In this document: in pieces, positions 37,801-46,604 of the stretch
How positions within the stretch are numbered: the stretch's first letter is position 1
Layout of the letters: each line of letters opens with the position of its first letter
Assembly: GCA_017303635.1 (NCBI GenBank)
Contig: JAFLCG010000002.1
Span: 282,918 to 346,917 of the forward strand
DNA length: 64,000 bases
Source of the DNA: Anaerolineae bacterium
Lineage (GTDB): Bacteria; Chloroflexota; Anaerolineae; Aggregatilineales; Phototrophicaceae
Direction of reading: 5' to 3'
The notes under the pieces: model-generated
Database searches by the model: none
What the model was told of the DNA's origin: nothing
The model's input: the letters and a program-made list of their open reading frames with translations, nothing else
Made by a program: the position numbers and the translations under genes

Positions 37801-38979
37801 GTCGAGGACACGGGCATCGGCATTTCCGAGCAGGATATGCCGCTGTTGTTTGAAGCCTTCCGCCAGGTGGACTCGTCGCTGACGCGCACCGTCGGCGGCA
37901 CCGGTCTCGGTCTGCCTATCGCCAAGTCGCTCATCGAAGCGCAGGGCGGTCAGATGCTCGTCACTTCCGAAGTGAATGTCGGGTCTGTGTTCAGCATCCT
38001 GATCCCACTGGGACCAGCACCAGAGCCGACTGAACAGGTTGATGAGCAGCCCAAGCCTAAGAACGACGCGGCGCTGGCAAAAACCGCTTTGTTGGGTGCT
38101 TTGCCGCAATCCACACCATCCACGACCAGCCGCGCCACCATTGAAACACCGGTGACTCAACTATCGCCCACCGAATCCACCGAGCCACCCGCCCCTGCCC
38201 GCAAGCGGCAGACCGGGATGCTCTCTGCTCCGCCGCCCCGCCGCCAGATTCTGGTAATCGAGGAAAACCCGGATATGGTGGATCAGTACCGTCGGGCGCT
38301 TGGGCGGGAAGGCTTCGACATTTTCGCTGCCTCCATCCCGCTGGAAGCCGAGGCCATGGCCAGCGGCTTGCACCCCACCCTCATCATCATGGACGTGGAT
38401 TTCGCCGGGGGTCAGGGTTGGGATATGCTCGGTCGCCTGAAGGCGCGTGGCGATACCCACGATATTCCAGTGATTGTGGTAACGCTAAGCACCGAGGTCT
38501 CCCGCGCCCTGGAAGCCGGGGCGTTCACCGTCATTCAGCGTCCCTTCCTGCCTGAACAACTAGTCCGGACGGTCCAGGATGCCGAGCGCGATAGCCAGAC
38601 TGAGCGCATCCTCATCATTGATGACCAACCAGAAAGCAGCCGCCTCATCCAGCAGTTGTTGGACGACAACGGACGCTACCGCGTTTATACCGCCCATTCC
38701 GGTATGGAAGGCATGATGATGGTGGCGATGCACCGACCCAACCTCATCATCCTCGACCTGCGGATGCCCGAAATGGATGGATTTAAGGTATTGGAAGAAC
38801 TCCAATCCAACCCGGAAGCCGCCAGTGTGCCAGTCATGATCGTGACTGCGGATACCACCCTGAACGATAATGAGCGCGGGCAGCTTTTTGGCCTGGATGT
38901 GGTCTATAAAACCGACCTCAGCCAGCAGAATTACACCGACTTTATCAAAGGTGTAAAGACGCATCTCGGGCAGATATAG
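31837..38979 (+). CDS. Giant hybrid sensor histidine kinase (GAF/PAS array, HisKA, HATPase, two receivers)
   Basis: 2380 aa. TM1 is at about 25-45, an extracytoplasmic sensor at 46-300, TM2 at 301-321 and HAMP at about 325-385. A GAF lies at about 400-560. The W578-x2-Y module and half-GAF follow, then GAF-like domains at about 665-840 and 860-1000, a PAS at about 1005-1145 (LLETMPVGIIVLD), and four more GAFs between about 1150 and 1815. HisKA follows, with phosphoacceptor H1839 (NMSHELRTPLN), then HATPase with N box LLNLVSNASKF and G boxes DTGIGIS and GGTGLGLPIAKSL. Two receivers end the protein: D2186, whose conserved Lys is Arg (IQRPF), and D2307 (Lys in VYKTDLS). It is the only protein of the cluster with a kinase. 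It likely integrates the five upstream sensors and phosphorylates its own receivers and/or the pair at 21177/21551. Confidence 0.93.
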   Translation: MNTNLTRMNAAPLMPIQQQILRRLTLFAIGIGLILAVVIGIWRYADRLANVTHLQSDFLEEASTDIRNTLEEASGIAQRLAAASITETFANYAVNLPDATGLATAQRELFTLFNSALIEPGSLVNRVRFIQPDATVYTDLTRVGGSAIANLRPQVGLLASDQAVQDIIRDLEGVSISKLANAEADTVRFIAPVLDSSGLQINGLVEIQVVLTNLSEELNQSARTLGSEWLLVDNANQVVVGSDVSLFRADLINTLPLDNTFVLYNDGSQTISGQLLRLRPGNTWQLLLLDKDGVFGLDFWGSILGIVMGIVALVGGFLWFLNQTLQARLGALVTATSAAQRLAAGEEAGTFVNAAAGSGDELGQLMTAFDHISSRFNHLSTQMERQISRHSRTLTSATKVSRITTTATDAVDLLGRAVDSLVDEFNLYHAQIYLLDDVGLSVQLMHSHGEIGKALLQRSNAVVVDPTTLVGKAITSQRSIAILDTADPTLKPPYVPNPLLPETRSRLIIPLIVGDQVSGVLDLYDNQVNTFGPEEVRLYELLTDQIALALATLRRLKDAETQIQQKDNLNRQFMRQSWESYKDESGLDNAYDYNLMQVQPTDVNAEPQEGRIEAISAPISIRGEVIGTITAAAPDGLSFAEGDQMILRAVADRVGLSVENARLFKQTQSSLNLTSVLYDLSRTLNESGSLQEVIGAVIRATMPDASSGQIWLFEEASSNQPLQWLSIAAYWPEEGRKSGESNVLGTRLYLPDSPFLQSLTRGQAQVSTNISVDERLDDDLLYFCRSLEMKSAIFVPVIVRGQWKGMMTIGFGQPRTFTRQQLSIFDALIDQSGVTIDNRLLVVQQEATLSQIERLYTSSREINRSRSAVDMVQAMRASIKDERLNIELGLFEGEPDATGWPTRLRTVARSHGKAIIEDDSVTPISIPEDSPLRHREHQTTYTPGAETQVSVSLPLFSANQPIALLSITSRQLIDLKPSDYEIFNALAGQISTVLQNQRLFRAVEVERAYLRSLLETMPVGIIVLDPATFIPRQVNEQANVLFGRPIVMDQPFEIDHYNILRTGTNAPYPPDELPIFTVSQLQTAMFADDISVILPEGGQIDLLLNAAPIFDAQGKLDSILAAFQDISNLRGLENALQGNLRETIALYEATRALSEATNIDGVLDASLVQLSSLEPAQGFIVLLDDETGDFRPARSLDPEDTFNLPGEIFDPEILLYSGQEDNYKLEKEVPEKLSGRNIQAFASVPLRARDTLLGWIVLSYDHPRPFSPEDERFLTTLADSAAVAIDNRNLFVRTEVAYQEAASLYETSRALTNSNSLDDILTAIVNHMRPPHVNQVFMAIPVNENADGQVTAMQVAANWQESEAAAVDLSGIILQPDQFPAWGPLNTAGIMLVDDAETDSRLTEMERIGFMSLNTRSVALLPLRTGNRRIGTVWLGSPEPFRHGERHMRLYRSFVEQASLSMEATRLLDQTERRARQLATSAQVAQIASSILSLDELLPRLVDLIKSAFGYDHVQIFLMDDNDEYAVLRASTGEAGQKLLNLKHKLAKGSRSVIGQVTAHAEPAIALDTSDARYVHKPNPYLPFTRSEMALPLVVKNTVVGALDVQSNQANAFNEEDITVLTTLAAQISVALENARLFTQSESRAKDMSFLYTVTAAAAAAGDSSLLISLQSVSNLVRNFFAALDVTIYLIDRAMDADGLEKVLLRPVALSGTSQPLSEIAEVYLEDEVNLLAQSARTRDSIITGDLSRHAGYVPIASDARSMVAVPLTAGGNIVGIISMESMEMHAFGEQTVSLLRALTSTLSAIVQNARLLEQVQSQNEQLREVDRLKSEFLANMSHELRTPLNSIIGFSRVILKGIDGPLTEMQEQDLSTIYNSGTHLLGLINDILDQAKISSGKMDLHLDYFDMKAVCEGVRSIGIGLVKDKPIDLRLEVASGLPKAFGDEFRTRQVLLNLVSNASKFTQTGHVAIRAYTVEEGDSRRPMLRVDVEDTGIGISEQDMPLLFEAFRQVDSSLTRTVGGTGLGLPIAKSLIEAQGGQMLVTSEVNVGSVFSILIPLGPAPEPTEQVDEQPKPKNDAALAKTALLGALPQSTPSTTSRATIETPVTQLSPTESTEPPAPARKRQTGMLSAPPPRRQILVIEENPDMVDQYRRALGREGFDIFAASIPLEAEAMASGLHPTLIIMDVDFAGGQGWDMLGRLKARGDTHDIPVIVVTLSTEVSRALEAGAFTVIQRPFLPEQLVRTVQDAERDSQTERILIIDDQPESSRLIQQLLDDNGRYRVYTAHSGMEGMMMVAMHRPNLIILDLRMPEMDGFKVLEELQSNPEAASVPVMIVTADTTLNDNERGQLFGLDVVYKTDLSQQNYTDFIKGVKTHLGQI

Positions 38980-39045
38980 TCAGCTTTTCAGCAGGGCAAC
39001 TCATGACGGGTTGCCCTGCTGATGGGGATCGTCGCTGGAGTTTGA

Positions 39046-39738
39046 ATGACCTCTCCGCCACTAGACCGCGTTACCAATACACCGGAAGCCTTCACGGCGA
39101 ACCAGTCTGGTCAACTCACACCAGCGCAGCAGCAAACGCTATTACGAAATCTCGACTATGACCTGCATCCGCCTATTGAATGGCCGGCGCTGACACAGGA
39201 CTGGCAATTAGCCATAGTAGGGCTGATAGTCGGCTGGGTCTTGTCATTCTATATTGGATTGCCACTGTGGATTATGGGCTTATTCAGCTTGTTGGCAGGC
39301 GTGGCTTATATCGGGGAAGCCGTGTTCAAATGGGGTGGTTTTAATCGCTCTGAACAGGCTAAATTGAAGCTGGCACGCCAAAGACTCATGACTGGTGACT
39401 ATCAAATCAAGTCCTGGCAGGGGGCAGCGAGATTTGAGGTTACCTGGCAAATGTACTGGTATCTGGGGAAACAACAATATCGGCGAGTCCACTTCATTCA
39501 GACTCCGCTGCAGGAGTTTCCAGTATCCGAAGCGTTGTGGTTGCAGTTTAGTGCCTACGCCCAAGAGGGCCTCATTCTCCATTACCTGACTGAGCCGCTC
39601 GTCACTTTGCTCTCGGTAGGGCTAATTCCGCCACCGGAGCCGCCTACCGACGCCGAACTCGCCAGCGTGATCGGCTTTGGTGATGACGGCGAACTGATCT
39701 ATGAAGAACAGGGTGAAAACAATCGGAATACCACCTAA
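39046..39738 (+). CDS. Membrane protein of unknown function
   Basis: 230 aa. Two close transmembrane segments lie at about 50-90 (LAIVGLIVGWVLSFYIGLPLWIMG is hydrophobic overall), flanked by cytoplasmic domains. The C-terminal part is acidic and ends in a polar tail. I recognise no family. It follows the giant kinase by 66 bp in the same direction and may be a late member of the operon; it converges on the response regulator at 39750. Confidence 0.7.
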   Translation: MTSPPLDRVTNTPEAFTANQSGQLTPAQQQTLLRNLDYDLHPPIEWPALTQDWQLAIVGLIVGWVLSFYIGLPLWIMGLFSLLAGVAYIGEAVFKWGGFNRSEQAKLKLARQRLMTGDYQIKSWQGAARFEVTWQMYWYLGKQQYRRVHFIQTPLQEFPVSEALWLQFSAYAQEGLILHYLTEPLVTLLSVGLIPPPEPPTDAELASVIGFGDDGELIYEEQGENNRNTT

Positions 39739-39749
39739 GAAAGTGATGC

Positions 39750-40139
39750 TCAGGCAGTTTTGACGCTATGATCTGGCAGGCCAATCAACCGGGTTGCCAG
39801 GGCAGTGAGAGTAGTCGTAGAGACCGGCTTGACCAGAAAGAACTCGATCCCCAGCGCCTCGCAGGCTTCCCGGTATTGATCTTCAGCGCTCACCACAATC
39901 ACCTTGGTGCCCAACTGCTCCAGGATCGGCCAGACCTCGCGTAAGAGATCGATCCCATCGCCATCCGGTAGGCGCATATCCACAATCAGCAGTTCATAAC
40001 GCATGTGTGCCAGCATGACACGAGCATTTGTCAGGGTAGTAACCGGCGTCACGCGGAAGCCCAGCCGACTGAGGACTTTGTTGAAGATGTTGTTGAGATC
40101 CGGCGTGTCCTCAATCAAGAGGACTTGCGGCTGTTCCAT
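39750..40139 (-). CDS. Single-domain response regulator
   Basis: 129 aa receiver with E10/D11, phosphoacceptor D54 (LLIVDMRLPDGDG), Ser in VIVVSAED and Lys in FLVKPVS. It is a third stand-alone receiver at the edge of the GAF cluster, on the opposite strand. It is a possible alternative phosphate acceptor or sink for the giant kinase. Confidence 0.92.
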   Translation of the reverse strand: MEQPQVLLIEDTPDLNNIFNKVLSRLGFRVTPVTTLTNARVMLAHMRYELLIVDMRLPDGDGIDLLREVWPILEQLGTKVIVVSAEDQYREACEALGIEFFLVKPVSTTTLTALATRLIGLPDHSVKTA

Positions 40140-40279
40140 GGGGAATCGTTACCATTTAAGGTTTATCATTACGGTGAATTACATCACCATGAACAGCATA
40201 ACATGGGCTTAACAAATTGCAACTCAAGATTTGTGAAACACGTAAATTCCGCCTTGCGGCAGCGTATCGCGGTCAACGC

Positions 40280-40285
40280 TATAAT
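40280..40285 (+). promoter_or_regulatory. -10 element for the M42 peptidase gene
   Basis: Perfect TATAAT 39 bp before the GTG start. The best -35 candidate (TTGCGG, 40254-40259) is 20 bp away, so the -35 is weak or activator-assisted. A small inverted repeat GGTGA/TCACC lies at about 40173-40187 in the same divergent gap. Confidence 0.5.
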
Positions 40286-40323
40286 GTCCCCTCAATATCT
40301 GTTGATTGTGAGGAGCCGCTGCT

Positions 40324-41334
40324 GTGAAAGACCTCATCAAGAAGCTGGTCGAAGCCTGGGGGCCTTCCGGCTATGAACACCACGTCCGTGCCTTGATTCA
40401 GGCAGAAGTTGCTGATCTGGCGGACGAGATCACCACCGATGGCCTCGGCAACCTGATCTGCCGGATAGGGGATAAAGGGCCAAAAATCATGGTCGCCGCC
40501 CATATGGATGAAATTGGCGTCATGGCGACTTACCAGGAACCCAGCAGCGGCTATTTGCGCTTTTCGCCTATTGGTGGCCTCCTGCAAACCACTCTCATGG
40601 GCAGCCGCGTGCGCTTTGAAGATGGCACCATCGGGGTTATTGGTGCGCCGGATATGTTCGGCAGTAGCCGTCAATCTGCTCCGGAGATGAACGAGTTTTT
40701 CATTGATGTCAGTGATGGCGAGGGCCATGGTGCCGTCCTGCCCGGCAGTCCGGCGGGGTTCTGGCGGCCGTTTGAAAGTCGGGGCAGCCGCCTCATCGCC
40801 AAGTCGATGGATGACCGCATCGGATGTGTCGTCGCCATCGAAGCCATGCGCCAACTGCGCGGTGCCAAGAAACGCAAGCTGCCGAATACCGTCTATTTTG
40901 TTTTCACGGTGCAGGAAGAAGTGGGTCTGCGCGGGGCCGCTCCCGCCGCCTACGGCATCAGCCCGGATGTCGGTATCTCGCTGGATGTGACCGCTACCGG
41001 CGACCTGCTCAAAAACGAGAAGATGGCCGTCAAACTCGGCGGCGGGGCGACCATCAAGGTCATGGATGTGCGCCACATCGTCCCGCCCAAAATCCGTGAT
41101 TGGATGGTCGAGCGCGCAAAAGCGGAGAACATTCCCTACCAACTCGAACTGCTCACCCTCGGTTCGACCGATGCGGCTGCCATCCAGACGGCGCGGGCCG
41201 GTGTGCCCAGCGGCTGTATCTCGATCGCCTGTCGCTACATCCACACCACCAGCGAAACAGTCGATGAAGGTGATGTCAAAGCCTGTGTCAATCTGCTGAC
41301 GGGTCTGGTCAGCAATCCGGTACCCTTCCTTTAA
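40324..41334 (+). CDS. M42-family aminopeptidase/endoglucanase-like metallopeptidase
   Basis: 336 aa with a GTG start 8 nt after GAGGAG. The dinuclear metal motifs of the M42 (TET aminopeptidase, FrvX) family are present: AHMDEIG (His-Asp), DDRIGC (bridging Asp), QEEVGLRGA (catalytic Glu plus metal Glu), SLDVTATGD and the late His in CRYIHTTSE. Members form dodecameric cytoplasmic complexes that trim peptides. Many older annotations call them cellulases; peptidase is the supported reading. Confidence 0.92.
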   Translation: MKDLIKKLVEAWGPSGYEHHVRALIQAEVADLADEITTDGLGNLICRIGDKGPKIMVAAHMDEIGVMATYQEPSSGYLRFSPIGGLLQTTLMGSRVRFEDGTIGVIGAPDMFGSSRQSAPEMNEFFIDVSDGEGHGAVLPGSPAGFWRPFESRGSRLIAKSMDDRIGCVVAIEAMRQLRGAKKRKLPNTVYFVFTVQEEVGLRGAAPAAYGISPDVGISLDVTATGDLLKNEKMAVKLGGGATIKVMDVRHIVPPKIRDWMVERAKAENIPYQLELLTLGSTDAAAIQTARAGVPSGCISIACRYIHTTSETVDEGDVKACVNLLTGLVSNPVPFL

Positions 41335-41405
41335 CCACAGCCCAAAAGGCGGACAGAGGTCAAAATCCACCTGCCCGCCGATTCCTTCCCATCATACTTG
41401 TAAAC

Positions 41406-41433
41406 AAAAAGGCGCACCCAAAAGGGTGCGCCT
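41406..41433 (-). terminator. Intrinsic terminator of groES-groEL
   Basis: A 10-bp stem AGGCGCACCC/GGGTGCGCCT (41410-41419 with 41424-41433) and AAAA/TTTT loop. On the minus strand it is followed by TTTTGTTTA. Confidence 0.85.
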
Positions 41434-41482
41434 CTCAGTCTATCGACTATAGACCGGCAGCCATTAGCTATAGGCTATCGGC

Positions 41483-43138
<1,656 letters not shown>

Positions 43139-43197
43139 TTACGGATGTGTAGTGTTAAGAATGTGGAAAAGAAAATCCTGCCAAATGTACGGGTCAA

Positions 43198-43494
43198 TTA
43201 CCCGACAATTGCCAGGATGTCGCTTTCCTTCATGATGAGCAGCTTCTTGCCGCCCAGCTTGACTTCAGTGCCAGCATACTTGGCGAAGAGGACCTTATCG
43301 CCCACCTTCACATCCATCTTGATGCGTTCGCCTTCTTCGTCGTAACGACCGTCGCCAGCCGCCAGAATGATACCTTCCTGGGGTTTCTCTTTGGCGGTTT
43401 CCGGAATATAGAGACCGCTGGCGGTGGTTTCTTCCTGCTCAACCGGCTCAATGATGACGCGGTCGCCCAGGGGCTTCAAATTGATGTCAGCCAC
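43198..43494 (-). CDS. groES: Co-chaperonin GroES (Hsp10)
   Basis: 98 aa from a GTG at 43494, chosen because AGGGAGGA lies 5 nt upstream and the protein starts at the family-typical [15 protein letters not shown]. Mobile-loop region [13 protein letters not shown] and [26 protein letters not shown] are intact. First gene of the heat-shock operon. Confidence 0.97.
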   Translation of the reverse strand: MADINLKPLGDRVIIEPVEQEETTASGLYIPETAKEKPQEGIILAAGDGRYDEEGERIKMDVKVGDKVLFAKYAGTEVKLGGKKLLIMKESDILAIVG

Positions 43495-43552
43495 GTGAAT
43501 CCTCCCTAACGTAAGTGTGCTGTGTGAAAAAGTGACCCGCTTTAACACGGAT

Positions 43553-43579
43553 TTAGCACTCGCGCATTTAGAGTGCTAA
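43553..43579. promoter_or_regulatory. CIRCE element (HrcA operator)
   Basis: TTAGCACTC-N9-GAGTGCTAA with no mismatch, about 60 bp upstream of the groES start and 12 bp downstream of the -10. HrcA repressor binding here would cover the transcription start. An extra half-site TAGCACTC lies at 43596-43603 in the promoter spacer. hrcA itself is not in the window. Confidence 0.95.
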
Positions 43580-43591
43580 CGTTATAAGGTC

Positions 43592-43620
43592 AATATAGCA
43601 CTCGTGCCGGAGGTCGTCAA
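43592..43620 (-). promoter_or_regulatory. groES promoter
   Basis: Minus strand: -35 TTGACG (43615-43620), 17-bp spacer, -10 TATATT (43592-43597). It is a near-consensus housekeeping promoter controlled by the adjacent CIRCE. Confidence 0.8.
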
Positions 43621-43729
43621 GCCATCTCTAGCAAATTTCTTATACGAGTGCCAATATGTTGGAGATTGGTTTGTCCAAAGGCAAGTTGAGCGCGGGGGCA
43701 CAGTCGCCCCCATATCCGCCATTGATGGG

Positions 43730-44275
43730 TTAGCGACTGGTCCAGGTATCTTCCGGGATCCCTTGCTGTAAATTTTCCCAACGCGCCAATGTGAACAGGA
43801 AGTCGCTCAGGCGGTTGAGATAATGGATGACCTGTTCGCCTACACGCTCCTGAGTCTGAAGGTCCACCACAACGCGCTCTGCCCGACGGCAAATGGTGCG
43901 GGCCACATGTATGTGGGCGGCAGCGAGCGATCCACCCGGCAGGATAAAGTTCTTCAAAGGGGGCAAATCGACCGTCAGCGCGTCAATCTGGCTTTCGACC
44001 CAGGCGACGGTCTCCGCGTCCATCCGCACCACCCAATCCGCCTTGGCGTCCAGCGGCGTCGCCAGGTCTGCCCCCAGGTTGAATAATTGCCGCTGCACCT
44101 GTCCCAGCAGTCCATCGGTACGGGGACTGGGTTGGCTGGCGCGGACAACCCCCAGCACCGAATTGAGTTCATCAATCGTCCCGTAAGACTCGACTCGCAG
44201 GTTGGTTTTTAGCACTCGCCCACCGGAAAAGAGGCTGGTTGTCCCATCATCGCCGGTTTTGGTGTATATTTTCAT
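43730..44275 (-). CDS. Cob(I)alamin adenosyltransferase, PduO type
   Basis: 181 aa from the ATG at 44275, giving the canonical [22 protein letters not shown]-binding start. Also present: [36 protein letters not shown] and [14 protein letters not shown]. It converts cob(I)alamin and ATP to adenosylcobalamin. It is divergent from recA, with starts about 95 bp apart. Confidence 0.93.
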   Translation of the reverse strand: MKIYTKTGDDGTTSLFSGGRVLKTNLRVESYGTIDELNSVLGVVRASQPSPRTDGLLGQVQRQLFNLGADLATPLDAKADWVVRMDAETVAWVESQIDALTVDLPPLKNFILPGGSLAAAHIHVARTICRRAERVVVDLQTQERVGEQVIHYLNRLSDFLFTLARWENLQQGIPEDTWTSR

Positions 44276-44299
44276 CGTACAGGCAAACCTCATGTGCTC

Positions 44300-44328
44300 T
44301 TGCTATCATCGAACACCTGTGCTATGAT
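44300..44328 (+). promoter_or_regulatory. recA promoter with LexA-like site in the spacer
   Basis: -35 TTGCTA (44300-44305), 17-bp spacer, -10 TATGAT (44323-44328) with extended TGc. The spacer contains GAACACCTGTGC (44311-44322), one mismatch from GAAC-N4-GTTC. A LexA-type repressor there would block the promoter. Confidence 0.7.
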
Positions 44329-44370
44329 TTACGTCTGAATTCGTCCACATCATATCAGGAATTAAACTCC

Positions 44371-46536
44371 ATGACAGACCCGGATATTCCCGAAATGGAT
44401 TTCAACCCGCCCGGTGAAGATGACAAACCGAAGAAGGGTCGGCGTGGTCGCAAGAAAAATGAAGAAGAGACACAGGTTCCAGCTGGGCTTTCCCATGAAG
44501 AAGCAGGCCGGATGAAAGCGCTGGAGACGACCCTCGGCGATCTGACCAAACGCTATGGTGATGGCACCATTGTCCGCCTGGGCGATGCCCAGCATATGGC
44601 GGTCGAGGTTATTCCAACCGGTTCACTGGGTATCGACATCTGTATGGGTGTGGGCGGCGTCCCGCGTGGTCGCATCACCGAAATCTACGGCCCCGAATCC
44701 AGCGGTAAGACCACTGTCTGCCTGAGCGTGATCGCGGAAGCGCAGAAGCGGGGCGGGCTGGCGGCCTTCATCGATATGGAACATGCGCTTGATCCGGCCT
44801 ATGCCGAACGGTTGGGGGTCAATGTCGATACGCTTTATGTATCGCAACCCGATACAGGTGAGCAGGCGTTGGAGATCACCGAGGCGCTGGTGCGTTCCGG
44901 TGCGCTGGATATCATCGTGCTGGACTCGGTAGCCGCGTTGGTACCGCGTGCGGAAATCGAAGGCGAGATGGGCGACTCCTTCGTGGGTCTGCAAGCCCGC
45001 CTGATGAGTCAGGCGCTGCGGAAGCTGGCCGGTGCCATCAAGTCCTCGAACTCCACCGTCATGTTCACCAACCAGTTGCGCGAGAAAATCGGCGTGATGT
45101 TTGGGTGCTTCAACTATGCTACTCGCGTTACGTTGGCTGATGGCACTCAGGAGAAAATCGGCAAGATCGTCAATCAGAAATTGGATGTCGAAGTACTCTC
45201 CTACAATGTCAAGACCAACCAGTTTGAGCCGCGCCGCATCAAGAACTGGTTCAAGAACGGTACAGCCGACCACTTCCTTCAATTCAAAGTAGACTCAAAT
45301 GAAGGACGTGGGAAACGGGAGTTTGGTTGTACACCTAATCACATGCTTCTGACCGAAGTCGGCTATCGTCCGGCTGGGGAACTGGAAGTTGGCGATACCC
45401 TGATTACCCGTGTCAAATACTATCTGGACTCCGCACATGAACAGATTGTACTTGGCTCGATCCTCGGTGATGGGAGTATGCGTTACGCAAGCGACTACAA
45501 TGTATCGCTGCGTATCGGACACGGAGCTGCACAGAATGAATATGCTTTGTGGAAGCAAAGTCTGTTCAAGGAACTAATCGGTCACAGCCGCACAAACTCA
45601 AAGGGTGGTCAAAGCTTCGATACCATTCCAATGTACGAATTGTCAAAGCTCTATCAACTGGGTTATCAAAATGGAATGAAAGACCCAAGCCCGGAATTGA
45701 TCGAACGTCTCACGCCATTGGCGGTTGCTATCTGGTACATGGATGATGGCACTTTCGATAAGGACCGTCAAAACCGTTGCAGCATATGCTGCCCGGGTAT
45801 CCCGGTTGAAAAACAAGAGATGCTGGTCGCATGGTTCAATCAGCAAGGCATCTTCCCCAAACTCGACTCACGGGGACGGATTAATTTCAATGTCGAAGAA
45901 ACGCCTAAGCTCCATGCGATGATTGCGCGTTATGTGCATCCATCCATGCAATATAAGTTGATGCCAAAGTATCGTGGACAATTCATCAACTTCGAGATTG
46001 ATCCTTGCTTGCGGGATGAGCCGGTGCCAATGCCTATTCTGGAAATCTATCAGAAGCCGCCGACCCGCAGTATGCAGCGTTTCGACATCGAGGTGGAAGG
46101 TAATCACTGCTACGTGGTCGATGGCGTAGTAGTTCACAATTCCCCGGAAACCACGTCCGGCGGACGCGCCCTCAAGTTCTACGCCAGTGTGCGGCTGGAC
46201 ATCCGCCGCATCCAAGGCATCAAAAAGGGTGAGGACACGGTTGGCAACCGCACCAAGGTGCGCGTAACCAAGAACAAGGTGGCCGCCCCCTTCAAGGAAT
46301 GTGAGTTCGACATCATGTTCTTTGAACACGGCATCAGCAAAGAAGGCGAGATCATCGACCTGGGCATCGAACTGGGCGTGATCGAAAAGCGTGGTGCCTT
46401 CTTCCGCTATAACGATGGTTTGCTCGGTCAGGGCCGGGAAGCAGCCAAAGAATTCCTGTCCAATAACCCGGCGGTGTCCAACGAAATCGAGGACACCATC
46501 CGCGCTCACTTCGGCCTGCCGACTCTGACGCGGTAA
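44371..46536 (+). CDS. recA: RecA recombinase precursor, interrupted by an intein
   Basis: 721 aa precursor; 376 aa after splicing. The ATG at 44371 follows AGGA. Residues 15-33 form a charged extension ([12 protein letters not shown]) absent from E. coli RecA. The core is standard: Walker [10 protein letters not shown] (107-115), [12 protein letters not shown], and loop L2 region [21 protein letters not shown] after the intein. The intein (residues 246-590) sits between Gly245 of VMFG and Ser591 of SPETTSGG, directly before loop L2, so unspliced protein should be unable to recombine. RecA drives homologous recombination and LexA cleavage. A bidirectional hairpin terminator follows. Confidence 0.97.
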   Translation: MTDPDIPEMDFNPPGEDDKPKKGRRGRKKNEEETQVPAGLSHEEAGRMKALETTLGDLTKRYGDGTIVRLGDAQHMAVEVIPTGSLGIDICMGVGGVPRGRITEIYGPESSGKTTVCLSVIAEAQKRGGLAAFIDMEHALDPAYAERLGVNVDTLYVSQPDTGEQALEITEALVRSGALDIIVLDSVAALVPRAEIEGEMGDSFVGLQARLMSQALRKLAGAIKSSNSTVMFTNQLREKIGVMFGCFNYATRVTLADGTQEKIGKIVNQKLDVEVLSYNVKTNQFEPRRIKNWFKNGTADHFLQFKVDSNEGRGKREFGCTPNHMLLTEVGYRPAGELEVGDTLITRVKYYLDSAHEQIVLGSILGDGSMRYASDYNVSLRIGHGAAQNEYALWKQSLFKELIGHSRTNSKGGQSFDTIPMYELSKLYQLGYQNGMKDPSPELIERLTPLAVAIWYMDDGTFDKDRQNRCSICCPGIPVEKQEMLVAWFNQQGIFPKLDSRGRINFNVEETPKLHAMIARYVHPSMQYKLMPKYRGQFINFEIDPCLRDEPVPMPILEIYQKPPTRSMQRFDIEVEGNHCYVVDGVVVHNSPETTSGGRALKFYASVRLDIRRIQGIKKGEDTVGNRTKVRVTKNKVAAPFKECEFDIMFFEHGISKEGEIIDLGIELGVIEKRGAFFRYNDGLLGQGREAAKEFLSNNPAVSNEIEDTIRAHFGLPTLTR
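45106..46140 (+). mobile_element. RecA intein with LAGLIDADG homing endonuclease
   Basis: 345 aa. Splicing residues are complete: Cys1, block B TxxH (T76-H79), block [16 protein letters not shown], and terminal His344-Asn345 followed by extein Ser+1. The endonuclease core is intact, with acidic residues in both helices: SILGDG (D122) and AIWYMDDG (D213/D214). It is therefore a full-size, probably active homing element rather than a mini-intein. The insertion point corresponds to E. coli RecA Gly204/Asn205, which I recall as the site used by the Mycobacterium leprae RecA intein, not the M. tuberculosis one. Its middle part is more AT-rich than flanking recA. Confidence 0.95.
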
Positions 46537-46553
46537 GAGACCCGCAGGTTTTC

Positions 46554-46593
46554 AATCACAAGAGGCGATCCAACCGGATCGCCTCTTGTGATT
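46554..46593. terminator. Bidirectional terminator between recA and the M23 gene
   Basis: An 18-bp perfect stem (46554-46571 with 46576-46593) with a 4-nt loop lies between two convergent genes. T-content flanking it is moderate on both strands (TTCTTG on plus, TTGAAAACC on minus). Confidence 0.75.
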
Positions 46594-46604
46594 CTTGCCT
46601 TGGT

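Noticed and set aside
45106..46140. RecA disrupted by an insertion (pseudogene)
   Set aside because: The insert is in frame with complete splicing motifs, so it is an intein and recA is functional.
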